Of a DNA stretch of 64,000 nt, positions 42,063-52,576 are shown one piece after another (position 1 is the first letter of the stretch; each line of letters opens with the position of its first letter). Position numbers and translations under genes: made by a program. Below the pieces are notes generated by a model. The model had not been told where the DNA came from and did no database searches. It saw only the letters and a list, made by a program, of their open reading frames with translations. This DNA comes from JAPPHY01 sp965247535 (GTDB lineage: Bacteria > Chloroflexota > Dehalococcoidia > Lucifugimonadales > UBA2985), in the NCBI GenBank assembly GCA_965247535.1, contig OZ252018.1, positions 1,116,001-1,180,000 of the forward strand. The letters are read 5' to 3'.

Positions 42063-42887
42063 ATGAACTCAGCGGAGCAGGGTATAGGCATTCTGGGCTG
42101 CGGGGCAATCGGGCGGGGACTGGCGCTCGCCGTCGACGGGGGAGCCATCCGCCGCGCCAGGGTGGTCGCGCTCTTTGACCAGGACTCGGGCAGACTCACG
42201 AGCCTCGCGGGGCGTTTGTCCTCGCAACCCGCCGCAACTGACACCGTCGAGGGGTTCCTTGCCGCCCCCGGCATGACCCTGGTGCTGGAGGCCGCCTCGC
42301 AGGAGGCCGTGCGTCGCAACGCAGAGGCCGTCCTGGCGAGCGGCAGGGACCTGATGGTCATGAGCACGGGCGCCCTGCTGGACGGAGACCTGTATTCACG
42401 TCTGGAGGCCGCGTCGGCCGAAAGCGGCTGCCGCGTGTACGCGCCTTCGGGCGCGCTGGGCGGCATCGACGCAATCAGGGCGTCCAGGCACGAGCTGGAG
42501 GAGGTGGTGCTCACCACCCGAAAGCCCCCCGAGAGCCTGGTCGACACGGCCACGGGCGGAAACATGGGCGGCATCACCGCCGCTAAGGTGGTCTTCGAGG
42601 GGAGCGCCAGGGAGGCGGTGGCGCGGTTCCCGTTCAACATCAACGTGGCCGCCACGCTAAGCCTGGCGGGACTGGGTCCGGAGCGCACCCGCGTGCGCGT
42701 CATCGCCGATCCTGAGGCCCGCGGAAACAACCACGAGGTCTACGCCGCCGGCAGAAGCGGCACGCTGCGCTTCACCATGGAGAACGTGCCCCATCCGGAC
42801 AACCCCATGACCAGCCACCTGGCTGTCCTCTCCGCCATAGAGACACTGCGCGGCATTTGCGAGGGCGGCGTTAGGGTGGGTGCGTAG
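42063..42887 (+). CDS. nadX: L-aspartate dehydrogenase (NadX type)
   Basis: 274-residue NAD(P)-dependent amino acid dehydrogenase. Rossmann motif 'GILGCGAIGRGLA' at the N-terminus; 'LVLEAASQEAVRRNAEAVL', 'VMSTGALLD', 'RVYAPSGALGGIDAIRA' and 'FNINVAATLSLAGLGPERTRVRVIADP' are typical of aspartate dehydrogenase. NadX makes iminoaspartate for quinolinate and NAD synthesis; NadA and NadC are not in the window. Divergent from the XRE gene across 103 bp. Confidence 0.88.
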   Translation: MNSAEQGIGILGCGAIGRGLALAVDGGAIRRARVVALFDQDSGRLTSLAGRLSSQPAATDTVEGFLAAPGMTLVLEAASQEAVRRNAEAVLASGRDLMVMSTGALLDGDLYSRLEAASAESGCRVYAPSGALGGIDAIRASRHELEEVVLTTRKPPESLVDTATGGNMGGITAAKVVFEGSAREAVARFPFNINVAATLSLAGLGPERTRVRVIADPEARGNNHEVYAAGRSGTLRFTMENVPHPDNPMTSHLAVLSAIETLRGICEGGVRVGA

Positions 42888-42916
42888 CTTCCGCTCCGGA
42901 AGCGGCGATCAGTCGC

Positions 42917-43279
42917 CTAGGACGGCTGCTCCGACTTGACCAACCCGGTCGTATTCCACTCCGGATATGCGAAGAGCGCGATGGTGACTATCACGGGTAT
43001 CTCGGTGGGTGGCATGATGGTTCTGCCACCGAGTTCCTCCGCCCGGTCGAGGCACGCCTGAAGGTCGTCCACCTCCACGTACAGGATGACGCGCGATTGG
43101 TCGCCCTCCTGCGCCTGGGGGATTCCCCCGTTAATGCCTGACTCCGAGTGGGTGTCCACGAAGCCGTAGCCTACGGGGTTGCTGCTGTCCACGTGCCAGC
43201 CAAAAAGGCTCGCGTAGAACTCCTGAGTCTTCTTCGAGTCCCTTGCCGTTATCTCCCAGTGCACCACCGGATTTGGCAT
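42917..43279 (-). CDS. VOC-family (glyoxalase-like) protein
   Basis: 120-residue vicinal-oxygen-chelate fold protein. 'VHWEITARDSKKTQEFYASLFGWHVD' is the typical first beta-alpha-beta unit with a metal-ligand His, and 'VILYVEVDDLQACLDRAEELGGRTIMPP' the second, with Glu ligand. ATG 43279 has AGGAGG upstream, ruling out the earlier in-frame starts. Substrate unknown; members include lyases, dioxygenases and resistance proteins. Convergent with nadX. Confidence 0.88.
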   Translation of the reverse strand: MPNPVVHWEITARDSKKTQEFYASLFGWHVDSSNPVGYGFVDTHSESGINGGIPQAQEGDQSRVILYVEVDDLQACLDRAEELGGRTIMPPTEIPVIVTIALFAYPEWNTTGLVKSEQPS

Positions 43280-43375
43280 TTCGGCCTCCTGAGTCGTGTT
43301 GCCGCGCTGATGCAGTGCGCGGGACGAACCGCGTTGTAGCACGGCCGGCTGGCCTGGGAACTTGGCGCCGGCGCG

Positions 43376-43405
43376 TTGACACCCCGCGGACGCCGGTGCT
43401 ATTCT
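43376..43405 (+). promoter_or_regulatory. Promoter of the tandem CoA-transferase gene
   Basis: Consensus TTGACA at 43376-43381, an 18-base spacer and TATTCT at 43400-43405 preceded by TGC. The start lies about 54 nt before ATG 43466. Confidence 0.6.
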
Positions 43406-43465
43406 GCGGTATCCGCTCCCGACGGTGTTTCGCGTCGTGACGGCATCAGTTCAGGAGGTGGCAGC

Positions 43466-46153
43466 ATGGTGCAGACGGCAGCGGCGGTCGCAACTACTCC
43501 CAGAGCCCTGGATGGTGTCCGCGTCCTGGACTTCACCTGGGTCAGGGCGGGCCCGTGGTGCAATCGGTGGCTGGGCGCCCTTGGCGCGGAGGTCATCAAG
43601 GTGGAGTGGCCCCAGAGCCCCAACACCCGCGGCGAGAACATCGGCACTGGCGCAGGCACTCCGGCCGGGCTTCCCGCCAACCTGAACACCAACGGCCACT
43701 TCAGCGACACCAACTCCAACAAGCTCAGCGTCACCCTCAACACACGCACGCCCCGGGGCCAGGACCTGGTCAAGAGGCTCGTGTCCGTGTCCGACATTGT
43801 AATCGAGAACTTCGCATTCGGCGTACTCGACCGGTGGGGCATCGGCTACGAGGAGATGAAGAAGCTGCGGCCCGACATTATCTACCTGTCCATGTCCGGC
43901 TTTGGGCACACAGGCCGCGACCGCGATTACCAAACGATGGGGCCAATCGCGCAGGCGCTCTCGGGCCTGACGTACACCTCAGGCCTGCCGGGCCAGCAGC
44001 CCGCGGGCTGGGGCTGGTCATACATGGACGACACGGGCGGCATGTACGGCGCCATGTATGCCCTCAGCGCAATCTACCACCGCAACGTGACGGGCGAGGG
44101 CCAGCACGTTGACCAGTCGCAGTGGATCACCGGCGTTCCCCTGAATGGCGCGGCGTTTCTGGACATCCAGGCCAACAACCGCCCAACTATCCGCGAGGGC
44201 TATCCCCCCGGCAACCGCGCCCACTGGCCCGGGACTCCTCTCACCAACGCCTACCGGGAGCGCACCGTTGCGCCCCACAACGCCTATCGCACGAGCCCCG
44301 GCGGTTACAACGACTGGTGTGCCATCGTGTGCATGACCGACCGCGAGTGGCGGAGCCTGGTGGAGGTGATGGGATCGCCGCCGTGGGCCGGGGACTCGAA
44401 GTTCGACACGCTGGCTGGCAGGCTGGCCCACCAGGAGGAGCTTGACGCCGGGATCGAAGCGTGGACGACTACGCTGGGGAAGTACGACATCATGGAGCTG
44501 TGCCAGCGGGCCGGCGTGCCCTCCATGCCAGTCCAGAGCAGCCAGGACCGCTTCGAGAACGACCCGCAGCTTCAGGAGCGGGAGATGTACCGACCTGTGG
44601 AGCATCTAGCTCTGGGCACGTGGCCGCTGCAGAACGCTCCCTTCAAGTTGTCGGAGACGCCTGCGTACAACCACCAGGCTGGCCCGCTGGTCGGCCAGCA
44701 CAACAAGGACATCTTCGAGGGCCTGCTGGGCATAAGCCACGAGGAGCTTGTGGACGGCTTCGAGGACGGCACATTTTGGCCCAGGGACTACGACCGCTCG
44801 GAGTACACCTATCTCCAGGAGATGATCGACGACGGTACGCCCGCGGAGTGGACTGGCAAGCCCAAGGGCCCGCTCTCTCCACCCGCTCCGGTCCGCACGC
44901 CGGACGCGGAGACGGCCGGGGCGTTCGGCGGCCTGCGCGTGCTGGAGCTGACGGACGAGAAGGGGCAGTGGCTCGGCAAGCTCATGGGCGACCTCGGCGC
45001 CGACGTCGTGAAGATCGAGCCTCCCGGAGGCCAGTCCACACGCACCGTTGGGCCCTTCTACGGGGACATGCCGAACCGTGAGCGGAGCCTCTACTTCTGG
45101 CACTACAACACGTCCAAGCGCGGCATCACCTTGGACATAGAGACGGAGGACGGGCGGCGCCTGTTCCGCAAGCTGGCGGAGGACGCGGACGTGATACTGG
45201 AGACGTTCAACCCCGGCTACATGGCCTCGCTCGGACTGGGGTACGACGACCTCAAGGAGAGCAACCCCGGCCTGATCATGTGCTCGCTGACCTCGTTCGG
45301 CCAGACGGGCCCGTGGAAGGACTACTTGGGTAGGGACCTGCTGCACCTCGCGGCCGGAGGCCAGATGGCGGGCTGCGGCTACGAGGAGATCGACGTGCCG
45401 GACGCACCTCCGATTGCCGGCGGCGGAGGCCAGGCGTGGCACATGGGCAGCCACTTCGCTTACATCGGCACGGTCGCGGCGCTGATCTACCGCTCCAGGA
45501 CCGGCCGCGGCCAGCACGTTGACGCCTCCGTGCACGAGGCCTGCGCCCTCACAACCGAGTCCCACGTTAACAACTGGATCTACCGCGGTCAGGTCGTTCA
45601 GCGCCAGACGGGGCGTCACGCGTCCGCAACTCGAACGGACCCTACGCAGATGCTGTGCGGCGACGGGAACTACCTCAACGGCGGGGTCGGCAACAGGGTC
45701 ACGGCGGCCAGGCTGCCCGCCCTCGCCGAGTGGATGAACGAGCTTGGCCTTGCCGAGGACCTGCTCGACGAGAAGTACAAGGACCCTGCGGTCTTCAACG
45801 AGAACCGGCCCCACATCGCGGGCATCGTGGCCCGATTCCTGGCCAGCGTCTCGCGGGACGAGGCGTATCACCGCATGCAGAAGATGGGCATCAACTGCGG
45901 CGCCGTGCGCTCCCCGGACGAGGTGTTAGAAGACCCGCACCTGGAGGACAGGGGTTTCTGGGCGGAGGTTTCCTACCCGGAGGTAGGGGCTACGCTCCGC
46001 CACCCCGGCCCTGCAGGCATATTCAACGGCTCGCCGTGGCGGATCTCCCGGCGCGCTCCGCTCATCGGCGAGCACAACGAGGAGATTCTGAGCGGGGAGC
46101 TCGGCCTCAGCCGCGTGGAACTGGCCGTGCTGGCCGAGAGCGGCGTCGTGTAG
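43466..46153 (+). CDS. Tandem-fused CaiB/BaiF family (class III) CoA-transferase
   Basis: 895-residue protein with two complete CoA-transferase family III halves. Half one (about 12-440): 'GVRVLDFTWVRAGPWCNRWLGALGAEVIKVEWP'; half two (about 487-890): 'GLRVLELTDEKGQWLGKLMGDLGADVVKIEPPGG', each with its own 'DIVIENF'/'DVILETFNPG' and 'MSGFG..G'/'LTSFGQTG' segments. Normally these enzymes are homodimers of interlocked 400-residue chains; the fusion gives a pseudo-dimer whose halves differ. They move CoA between carboxylic acids. AGGAGG precedes ATG 43466. The acid used is unknown. Confidence 0.93.
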   Translation: MVQTAAAVATTPRALDGVRVLDFTWVRAGPWCNRWLGALGAEVIKVEWPQSPNTRGENIGTGAGTPAGLPANLNTNGHFSDTNSNKLSVTLNTRTPRGQDLVKRLVSVSDIVIENFAFGVLDRWGIGYEEMKKLRPDIIYLSMSGFGHTGRDRDYQTMGPIAQALSGLTYTSGLPGQQPAGWGWSYMDDTGGMYGAMYALSAIYHRNVTGEGQHVDQSQWITGVPLNGAAFLDIQANNRPTIREGYPPGNRAHWPGTPLTNAYRERTVAPHNAYRTSPGGYNDWCAIVCMTDREWRSLVEVMGSPPWAGDSKFDTLAGRLAHQEELDAGIEAWTTTLGKYDIMELCQRAGVPSMPVQSSQDRFENDPQLQEREMYRPVEHLALGTWPLQNAPFKLSETPAYNHQAGPLVGQHNKDIFEGLLGISHEELVDGFEDGTFWPRDYDRSEYTYLQEMIDDGTPAEWTGKPKGPLSPPAPVRTPDAETAGAFGGLRVLELTDEKGQWLGKLMGDLGADVVKIEPPGGQSTRTVGPFYGDMPNRERSLYFWHYNTSKRGITLDIETEDGRRLFRKLAEDADVILETFNPGYMASLGLGYDDLKESNPGLIMCSLTSFGQTGPWKDYLGRDLLHLAAGGQMAGCGYEEIDVPDAPPIAGGGGQAWHMGSHFAYIGTVAALIYRSRTGRGQHVDASVHEACALTTESHVNNWIYRGQVVQRQTGRHASATRTDPTQMLCGDGNYLNGGVGNRVTAARLPALAEWMNELGLAEDLLDEKYKDPAVFNENRPHIAGIVARFLASVSRDEAYHRMQKMGINCGAVRSPDEVLEDPHLEDRGFWAEVSYPEVGATLRHPGPAGIFNGSPWRISRRAPLIGEHNEEILSGELGLSRVELAVLAESGVV

Positions 46154-46248
46154 CGAGACGTGCCATTAGACCATCGGCCAGGCGGCGCCGTCCGAGGTGG
46201 GCGGCGCCGCCTGCGCGCCGGCGGCTGGGCGCGCGTCCCGGGTCGCTA

Positions 46249-46257
46249 TGCTATAAT
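46249..46257 (+). promoter_or_regulatory. Extended -10 promoter of prs
   Basis: TGC plus consensus TATAAT. No clear -35. Leader of about 70 nt to ATG 46335, containing a possible hairpin CCCCTCCGGGGGG near 46290. Confidence 0.55.
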
Positions 46258-46334
46258 CCTACAGTTGAGGTTGCGGATGTTGGGTTTCGCCCCTCCGGGG
46301 GGCCACATCAGCACGACGGGGGTGAGAATAGACC

Positions 46335-47285
46335 ATGCTGCGCCGAAATGACGAACTGAAGGTCTTTGCCGGTACGGCACACGAGCAACTGGCCGAGGAC
46401 GTCTGTAGCTATCTGAACATTTCCGTCGGGGAATCCAACGTCTTCAAGTTCAGCAACGATAACACCTTCGTACAGATTAGAGAGAACGTTCGCCAGAGAG
46501 ACGTCTTTCTCATCCAGCCTTTCGCCTACCCCGTCAACGACCGCATCATGGAGCTGCTCATAATGCTGGACGCCGCCAAGCGCGCCTCCGCGGGCCGGAT
46601 AACGGCGGTGATCCCGTACTACGCCTACGGCCGCACCGACAAGAAGGACCAGCCCCGCGTGCCCATCACGGCACGCCTGGTGGCAGACCTTCTGAGCGTG
46701 GCGGGGGCCGACCGCGTCCTCACCGTTGACCTCCACGCCGGCCAGATCCAGGGATTCTTCAACATTCCTGTGGACGAGCTAACGGGACTGCCCCTTCTGT
46801 CCCGGTACTTCGCGGACAAGGCGCTGGAGAACGTGGTGGTGGTGGCCGTAGACATCGGCATCAGCAAGCGGGCCAGGGACATGGCCGCGACGCTGGGTGC
46901 GCCCCTGGCGATCATAGAGAAACGGCGCATGGGCAACGCAGACAGCAGCGAGAGCCTCAACATCATCGGAGACGTGGCGGGCAAGACCGCGATCACCTTC
47001 GATGACGAGGTGGACACGGCCGGCTCGCTCATGAACGCCGTGGACGCCCTCAAGGAGGCCGGCGTGGGCGACGTCTATGCCTGCTGCACGCACGGCGTGC
47101 TATCCGGGCCCGGCGCGACCCGAGTGGAGCAGAGTTCGATCAAAGAGCTGGTGGTCACCGACACCCTGCCGCTGCCGGGCGAGAAGCGCAACGGCAAGGT
47201 CACGGTGCTATCGGTCGCGCCGCTGCTCGGCGAGGCAATTCGCAGGATTCACGAAGGGCTCTCCGTCGGAGCAATGTTCGAGTAG
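46335..47285 (+). CDS. prs: Ribose-phosphate pyrophosphokinase
   Basis: 316-residue PRPP synthetase; makes PRPP from ribose 5-phosphate and ATP. 'VFAGTAHEQLAEDV' at the N-terminus, 'VIPYYAYGRTDKKDQPR' for ATP, 'VDLHAGQIQGFF' metal His, flexible-loop 'EKRRMGN', and the PRPP loop 'FDDEVDTAGSL'. The PRPP loop is DDEVDTAG rather than the more usual DDMIDTGG, and the ribose-binding stretch 'AVDIGISKRARD' replaces 'SPDAGGVKRA'. Both are within the fold and probably still active. Upstream of secA by 15 nt, so likely co-transcribed. Confidence 0.95.
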   Translation: MLRRNDELKVFAGTAHEQLAEDVCSYLNISVGESNVFKFSNDNTFVQIRENVRQRDVFLIQPFAYPVNDRIMELLIMLDAAKRASAGRITAVIPYYAYGRTDKKDQPRVPITARLVADLLSVAGADRVLTVDLHAGQIQGFFNIPVDELTGLPLLSRYFADKALENVVVVAVDIGISKRARDMAATLGAPLAIIEKRRMGNADSSESLNIIGDVAGKTAITFDDEVDTAGSLMNAVDALKEAGVGDVYACCTHGVLSGPGATRVEQSSIKELVVTDTLPLPGEKRNGKVTVLSVAPLLGEAIRRIHEGLSVGAMFE

Positions 47286-47300
47286 GGAGGGCGCTGATAC

Positions 47301-49898
<2,598 letters not shown>

Positions 49899-49974
49899 GT
49901 GGACGCGGGGCGGGACCGTCGCGTGTGCGGCGCTCCCCGCGAAGGCGAACTGGACGTCTGAGGACACTGCGAGC

Positions 49975-51702
49975 ATGAACAACGCCCAGATTGCCGGGGT
50001 CTTCGAGAAGATCGCAGGGCTGCTCTCGCTCAAAGAGGAGTCCACGTTCACAATTCGTGCCTATCAGCGCGCCGCCCGTACCATCGAGCACCTGCCCACA
50101 GAGCTGTCCCAGCTGGTGAAGGAGGAGAGCGACCTGCGGCAGATCCCGGGCATCGGGGAAGCCATATCCGCCAAGATCAGGGAGCTAGTGACCACGGACC
50201 GCCTGGAGTACATGGAGGAGCTGAGGTCGGAGTTCCCGGATGGCATTCTCGCCCTGATGGACGTGCCCGGCATCGGGCCCAAGACCGCGCTGCGCATCAC
50301 AATGGAGATGGGCGTCTCAAGCGTGGAGGAGCTGGAGCAGGCGATCGTGGAGGGACGGCTGTCCGCCATGCCGCGCCTGGGCGCAAAGACTGCTGAGAAC
50401 ATCCTGAGGCACATCCGCTCGCAGCGCACCAAGGACCAGCGGATTCCCATAGGCCGCGCGATGAGCGCCGCTGACCAGGTCATCGCCGCGCTGCGGGAGG
50501 CGTGTCCGGGCCTGCATCGCATCGACGCGGCGGGCAGCCTGAGGCGGTGGCGCGAGACCATCGGCGACGTGGACATCATGGGGACCGCGGACGATCCCGC
50601 AGCCGTCATAGACGCATTCGTGCAGCTCCCGGTGGTCGATGAGGTGCTGGCGCACGGCCCCACAAAGGGCAGCGCTGTGCTGCACGGCGGCCTGCAGGTG
50701 GACCTGCGAATGGTTGAAGGGGAGTGCTACGGCGCCCTGATCCAGTACTTCTCCGGCAGTCAGCAGCACAACATACGGCTCAGGGAGCTGGCGAACCGGA
50801 TAGGACTCTCTCTGAACGAGTACGGCATAACGGACACGAGTACGGGGCAGGTGGAAAAGTTCGCGGACGAGGCCGACTTCTACTCACGTCTCGGCCTCCA
50901 GTACATACCACCTGAGCTTCGAGAGGGGCTGTGGGAGGTGGAGGCGGCGGCCCGCGGCGCTCTGCCCGCGCTTGTCGAGATTGGCGACATTCGAGGCGAC
51001 CTCCACTGCCACACAAACGAGAGCGACGGCCGCGACCCGCTGTCCGTGATGGTGGAAGCGGCGCGCAGCCGTGGACTTGAGTACGTGGCCATCACCGACC
51101 ACTCGGTGGGCCGCGGCATTGCCAACGGCCTGAACGAGGAGCGCCTGATGCGCCACATTGGCAACGTGCGAGCGCTGGATGCGCAGCTACCGGACATTCG
51201 CGTGTTGACCGGCTCGGAGGTGGACATCCGCGCGGATGGCTCCACGGACTACCCTGACGAGATTCTCGCGATGCTGGACGTCGTGGTGGCGTCCGTGCAC
51301 TCGGCGATGGGGCAGGACCGGGATACCATGACGGCACGCATCGTGCGGGCGATTCGCAATCCGCACGTGAACGTGATCGGACACCTAACCACACGGCTTC
51401 TGGGCGAGCGCGAGCCGATCGACGTTGACGTGGAGGCGGTATTCCGGGCGGCGGCGGAAACGGGGACGGCGCTGGAGATCAACGCTTCGCCGGAGCGGCT
51501 GGACCTGAAGGACACGCACGTGCTGCGTGCGAGGGAGCTGGGCGCTCCGCTGGTAATCAGCACGGACTCGCACGCCGCGGAGCACATGGACAACATGCGT
51601 TTCGGCGTGGCCGTGGCGCGCCGCGGCTGGTGCCGGCCGGAGGACATCCTGAACACGAGGCCGGCGGCCGCGTTCCTGGCATTCCTGAGGGGCGAGGGCT
51701 GA
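49975..51702 (+). CDS. polX: PolX family DNA polymerase with PHP domain
   Basis: 575-residue PolX. Residues 1-150 contain two helix-hairpin-helix segments ('LRQIPGIGEAISAKIREL', 'DVPGIGPKTALRI'). The nucleotidyltransferase motif 'GSLRRWRETIGDVDIM' is near residue 185. The PHP phosphoesterase starts at about 340 with 'GDLHCHTNESDGRD' and continues with 'AITDHSVGRG', 'VHSAMGQ' and 'DSHAAEHM'. Known PolX proteins fill gaps in base-excision repair and use the PHP domain as 3'-5' exonuclease or AP endonuclease. It is followed 12 nt later by a hypothetical gene. Confidence 0.95.
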   Translation: MNNAQIAGVFEKIAGLLSLKEESTFTIRAYQRAARTIEHLPTELSQLVKEESDLRQIPGIGEAISAKIRELVTTDRLEYMEELRSEFPDGILALMDVPGIGPKTALRITMEMGVSSVEELEQAIVEGRLSAMPRLGAKTAENILRHIRSQRTKDQRIPIGRAMSAADQVIAALREACPGLHRIDAAGSLRRWRETIGDVDIMGTADDPAAVIDAFVQLPVVDEVLAHGPTKGSAVLHGGLQVDLRMVEGECYGALIQYFSGSQQHNIRLRELANRIGLSLNEYGITDTSTGQVEKFADEADFYSRLGLQYIPPELREGLWEVEAAARGALPALVEIGDIRGDLHCHTNESDGRDPLSVMVEAARSRGLEYVAITDHSVGRGIANGLNEERLMRHIGNVRALDAQLPDIRVLTGSEVDIRADGSTDYPDEILAMLDVVVASVHSAMGQDRDTMTARIVRAIRNPHVNVIGHLTTRLLGEREPIDVDVEAVFRAAAETGTALEINASPERLDLKDTHVLRARELGAPLVISTDSHAAEHMDNMRFGVAVARRGWCRPEDILNTRPAAAFLAFLRGEG

Positions 51703-51714
51703 GAGGCGGATGGT

Positions 51715-52392
51715 ATGGACGGAAGCACGCCGGAGCGGGAAAGGCTCAGCAACCCGGAGGCCATTGAGCATCTCAAGAGCGCCCTTGAACAGGGGAGGGA
51801 CTGGGTGCCCGCGCTTCTGGAGTCCATGGCCATGTGGACAATTCCGGAAGAGGTCCACGACGACAGGCATAATCGTTATCTGCTGGGCGGAGAGGCATTT
51901 GACTGGCTAGTCCTGGCTGAGCGGCTGCTGACCGAGGTGGACGGGCTGGTGCCGGAGAAGGAGAAGTCGCAGTTGCTCTCTTCGGGGGAGTTCCCTCGCA
52001 CGCTCAGCGAGGATGAGCTCAGGGGCCTGCTTGGGCCGGAGAAGTACAGCGCATACCTGAACTACTGGTACGGCGTGGTTGTGGAGCAGGCGGTCATGCG
52101 CAGCGCGGAGGAGGAGGAGCAGAAGCGTCTGCCGATTCGAGGCACGCGGGCCAGGCGAGAGGCGGCGGAGCGGGCCTTCCGGCGCGTGTACGGGGAGGGA
52201 AGGGAGGAGCTGCACCGGAGGTTCCGCGGCGAGCGCGGATACGGGGAGTCGGCCTCGGTGACGGCCACGGAGGCCAAGGAGTTCACGTACTGGCTCTTCA
52301 AGCACAGGCTCATCACAGGCGAAGGCGAACGAGTGGCCAGCGACACCCGCAAGGGCCTGCTGTTTCTGAATAAGAACCGCGATCGGAGTTGA
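51715..52392 (+). CDS. Hypothetical protein downstream of polX
   Basis: 225-residue soluble, highly charged protein; I do not recognise a named domain. The N-terminal half includes 'WTIPEEVHDDRHNRYLLGGEAFDWLVLAERLL', the middle is a Glu/Arg-rich helix, and the end 'KEFTYWLFKHRLITGEGERVASDTRKGLLFL' looks conserved. Co-transcribed with polX (12-nt gap), which hints at a nucleic-acid link. ATG 51715. Confidence 0.65.
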   Translation: MDGSTPERERLSNPEAIEHLKSALEQGRDWVPALLESMAMWTIPEEVHDDRHNRYLLGGEAFDWLVLAERLLTEVDGLVPEKEKSQLLSSGEFPRTLSEDELRGLLGPEKYSAYLNYWYGVVVEQAVMRSAEEEEQKRLPIRGTRARREAAERAFRRVYGEGREELHRRFRGERGYGESASVTATEAKEFTYWLFKHRLITGEGERVASDTRKGLLFLNKNRDRS

Positions 52393-52511
52393 TCGAAGGG
52401 CGGCGGTTGCCGCGCCTGGGGCGGGCCGCTCACCACGACTGTCACTACCACGCGCCTTACCGTCGTCCACTCCTACGCAGGCAGGAGTCCAGGGGGGCGG
52501 GGCGCATAAGC

Positions 52512-52561
52512 AGGCGGAATGTCCTGGATTTCTCGGCTGCGCTGCGCTCGAAGTGACAGCG
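52512..52561. repeat. Dispersed repeat of the 'GGATTTCTC..GCTCGAAGTGACA' type
   Basis: This intergenic block between convergent genes resembles, from memory, a short repeat found many times in other bacterial genomes (core TTTCTCGGCTGCGCTGCGCT then CGAAGTGACAG). Only one copy is in the window, so the call rests on recollection. Confidence 0.35.
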
Positions 52562-52576
52562 ACGGCGGCAGGCAGC

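Noticed and set aside
42888..42902. CTTCCG-CTC-CGGAAG hairpin as a terminator between nadX and the VOC gene
   Set aside because: The stem is only 6 bp and there is no T-tract on either side.
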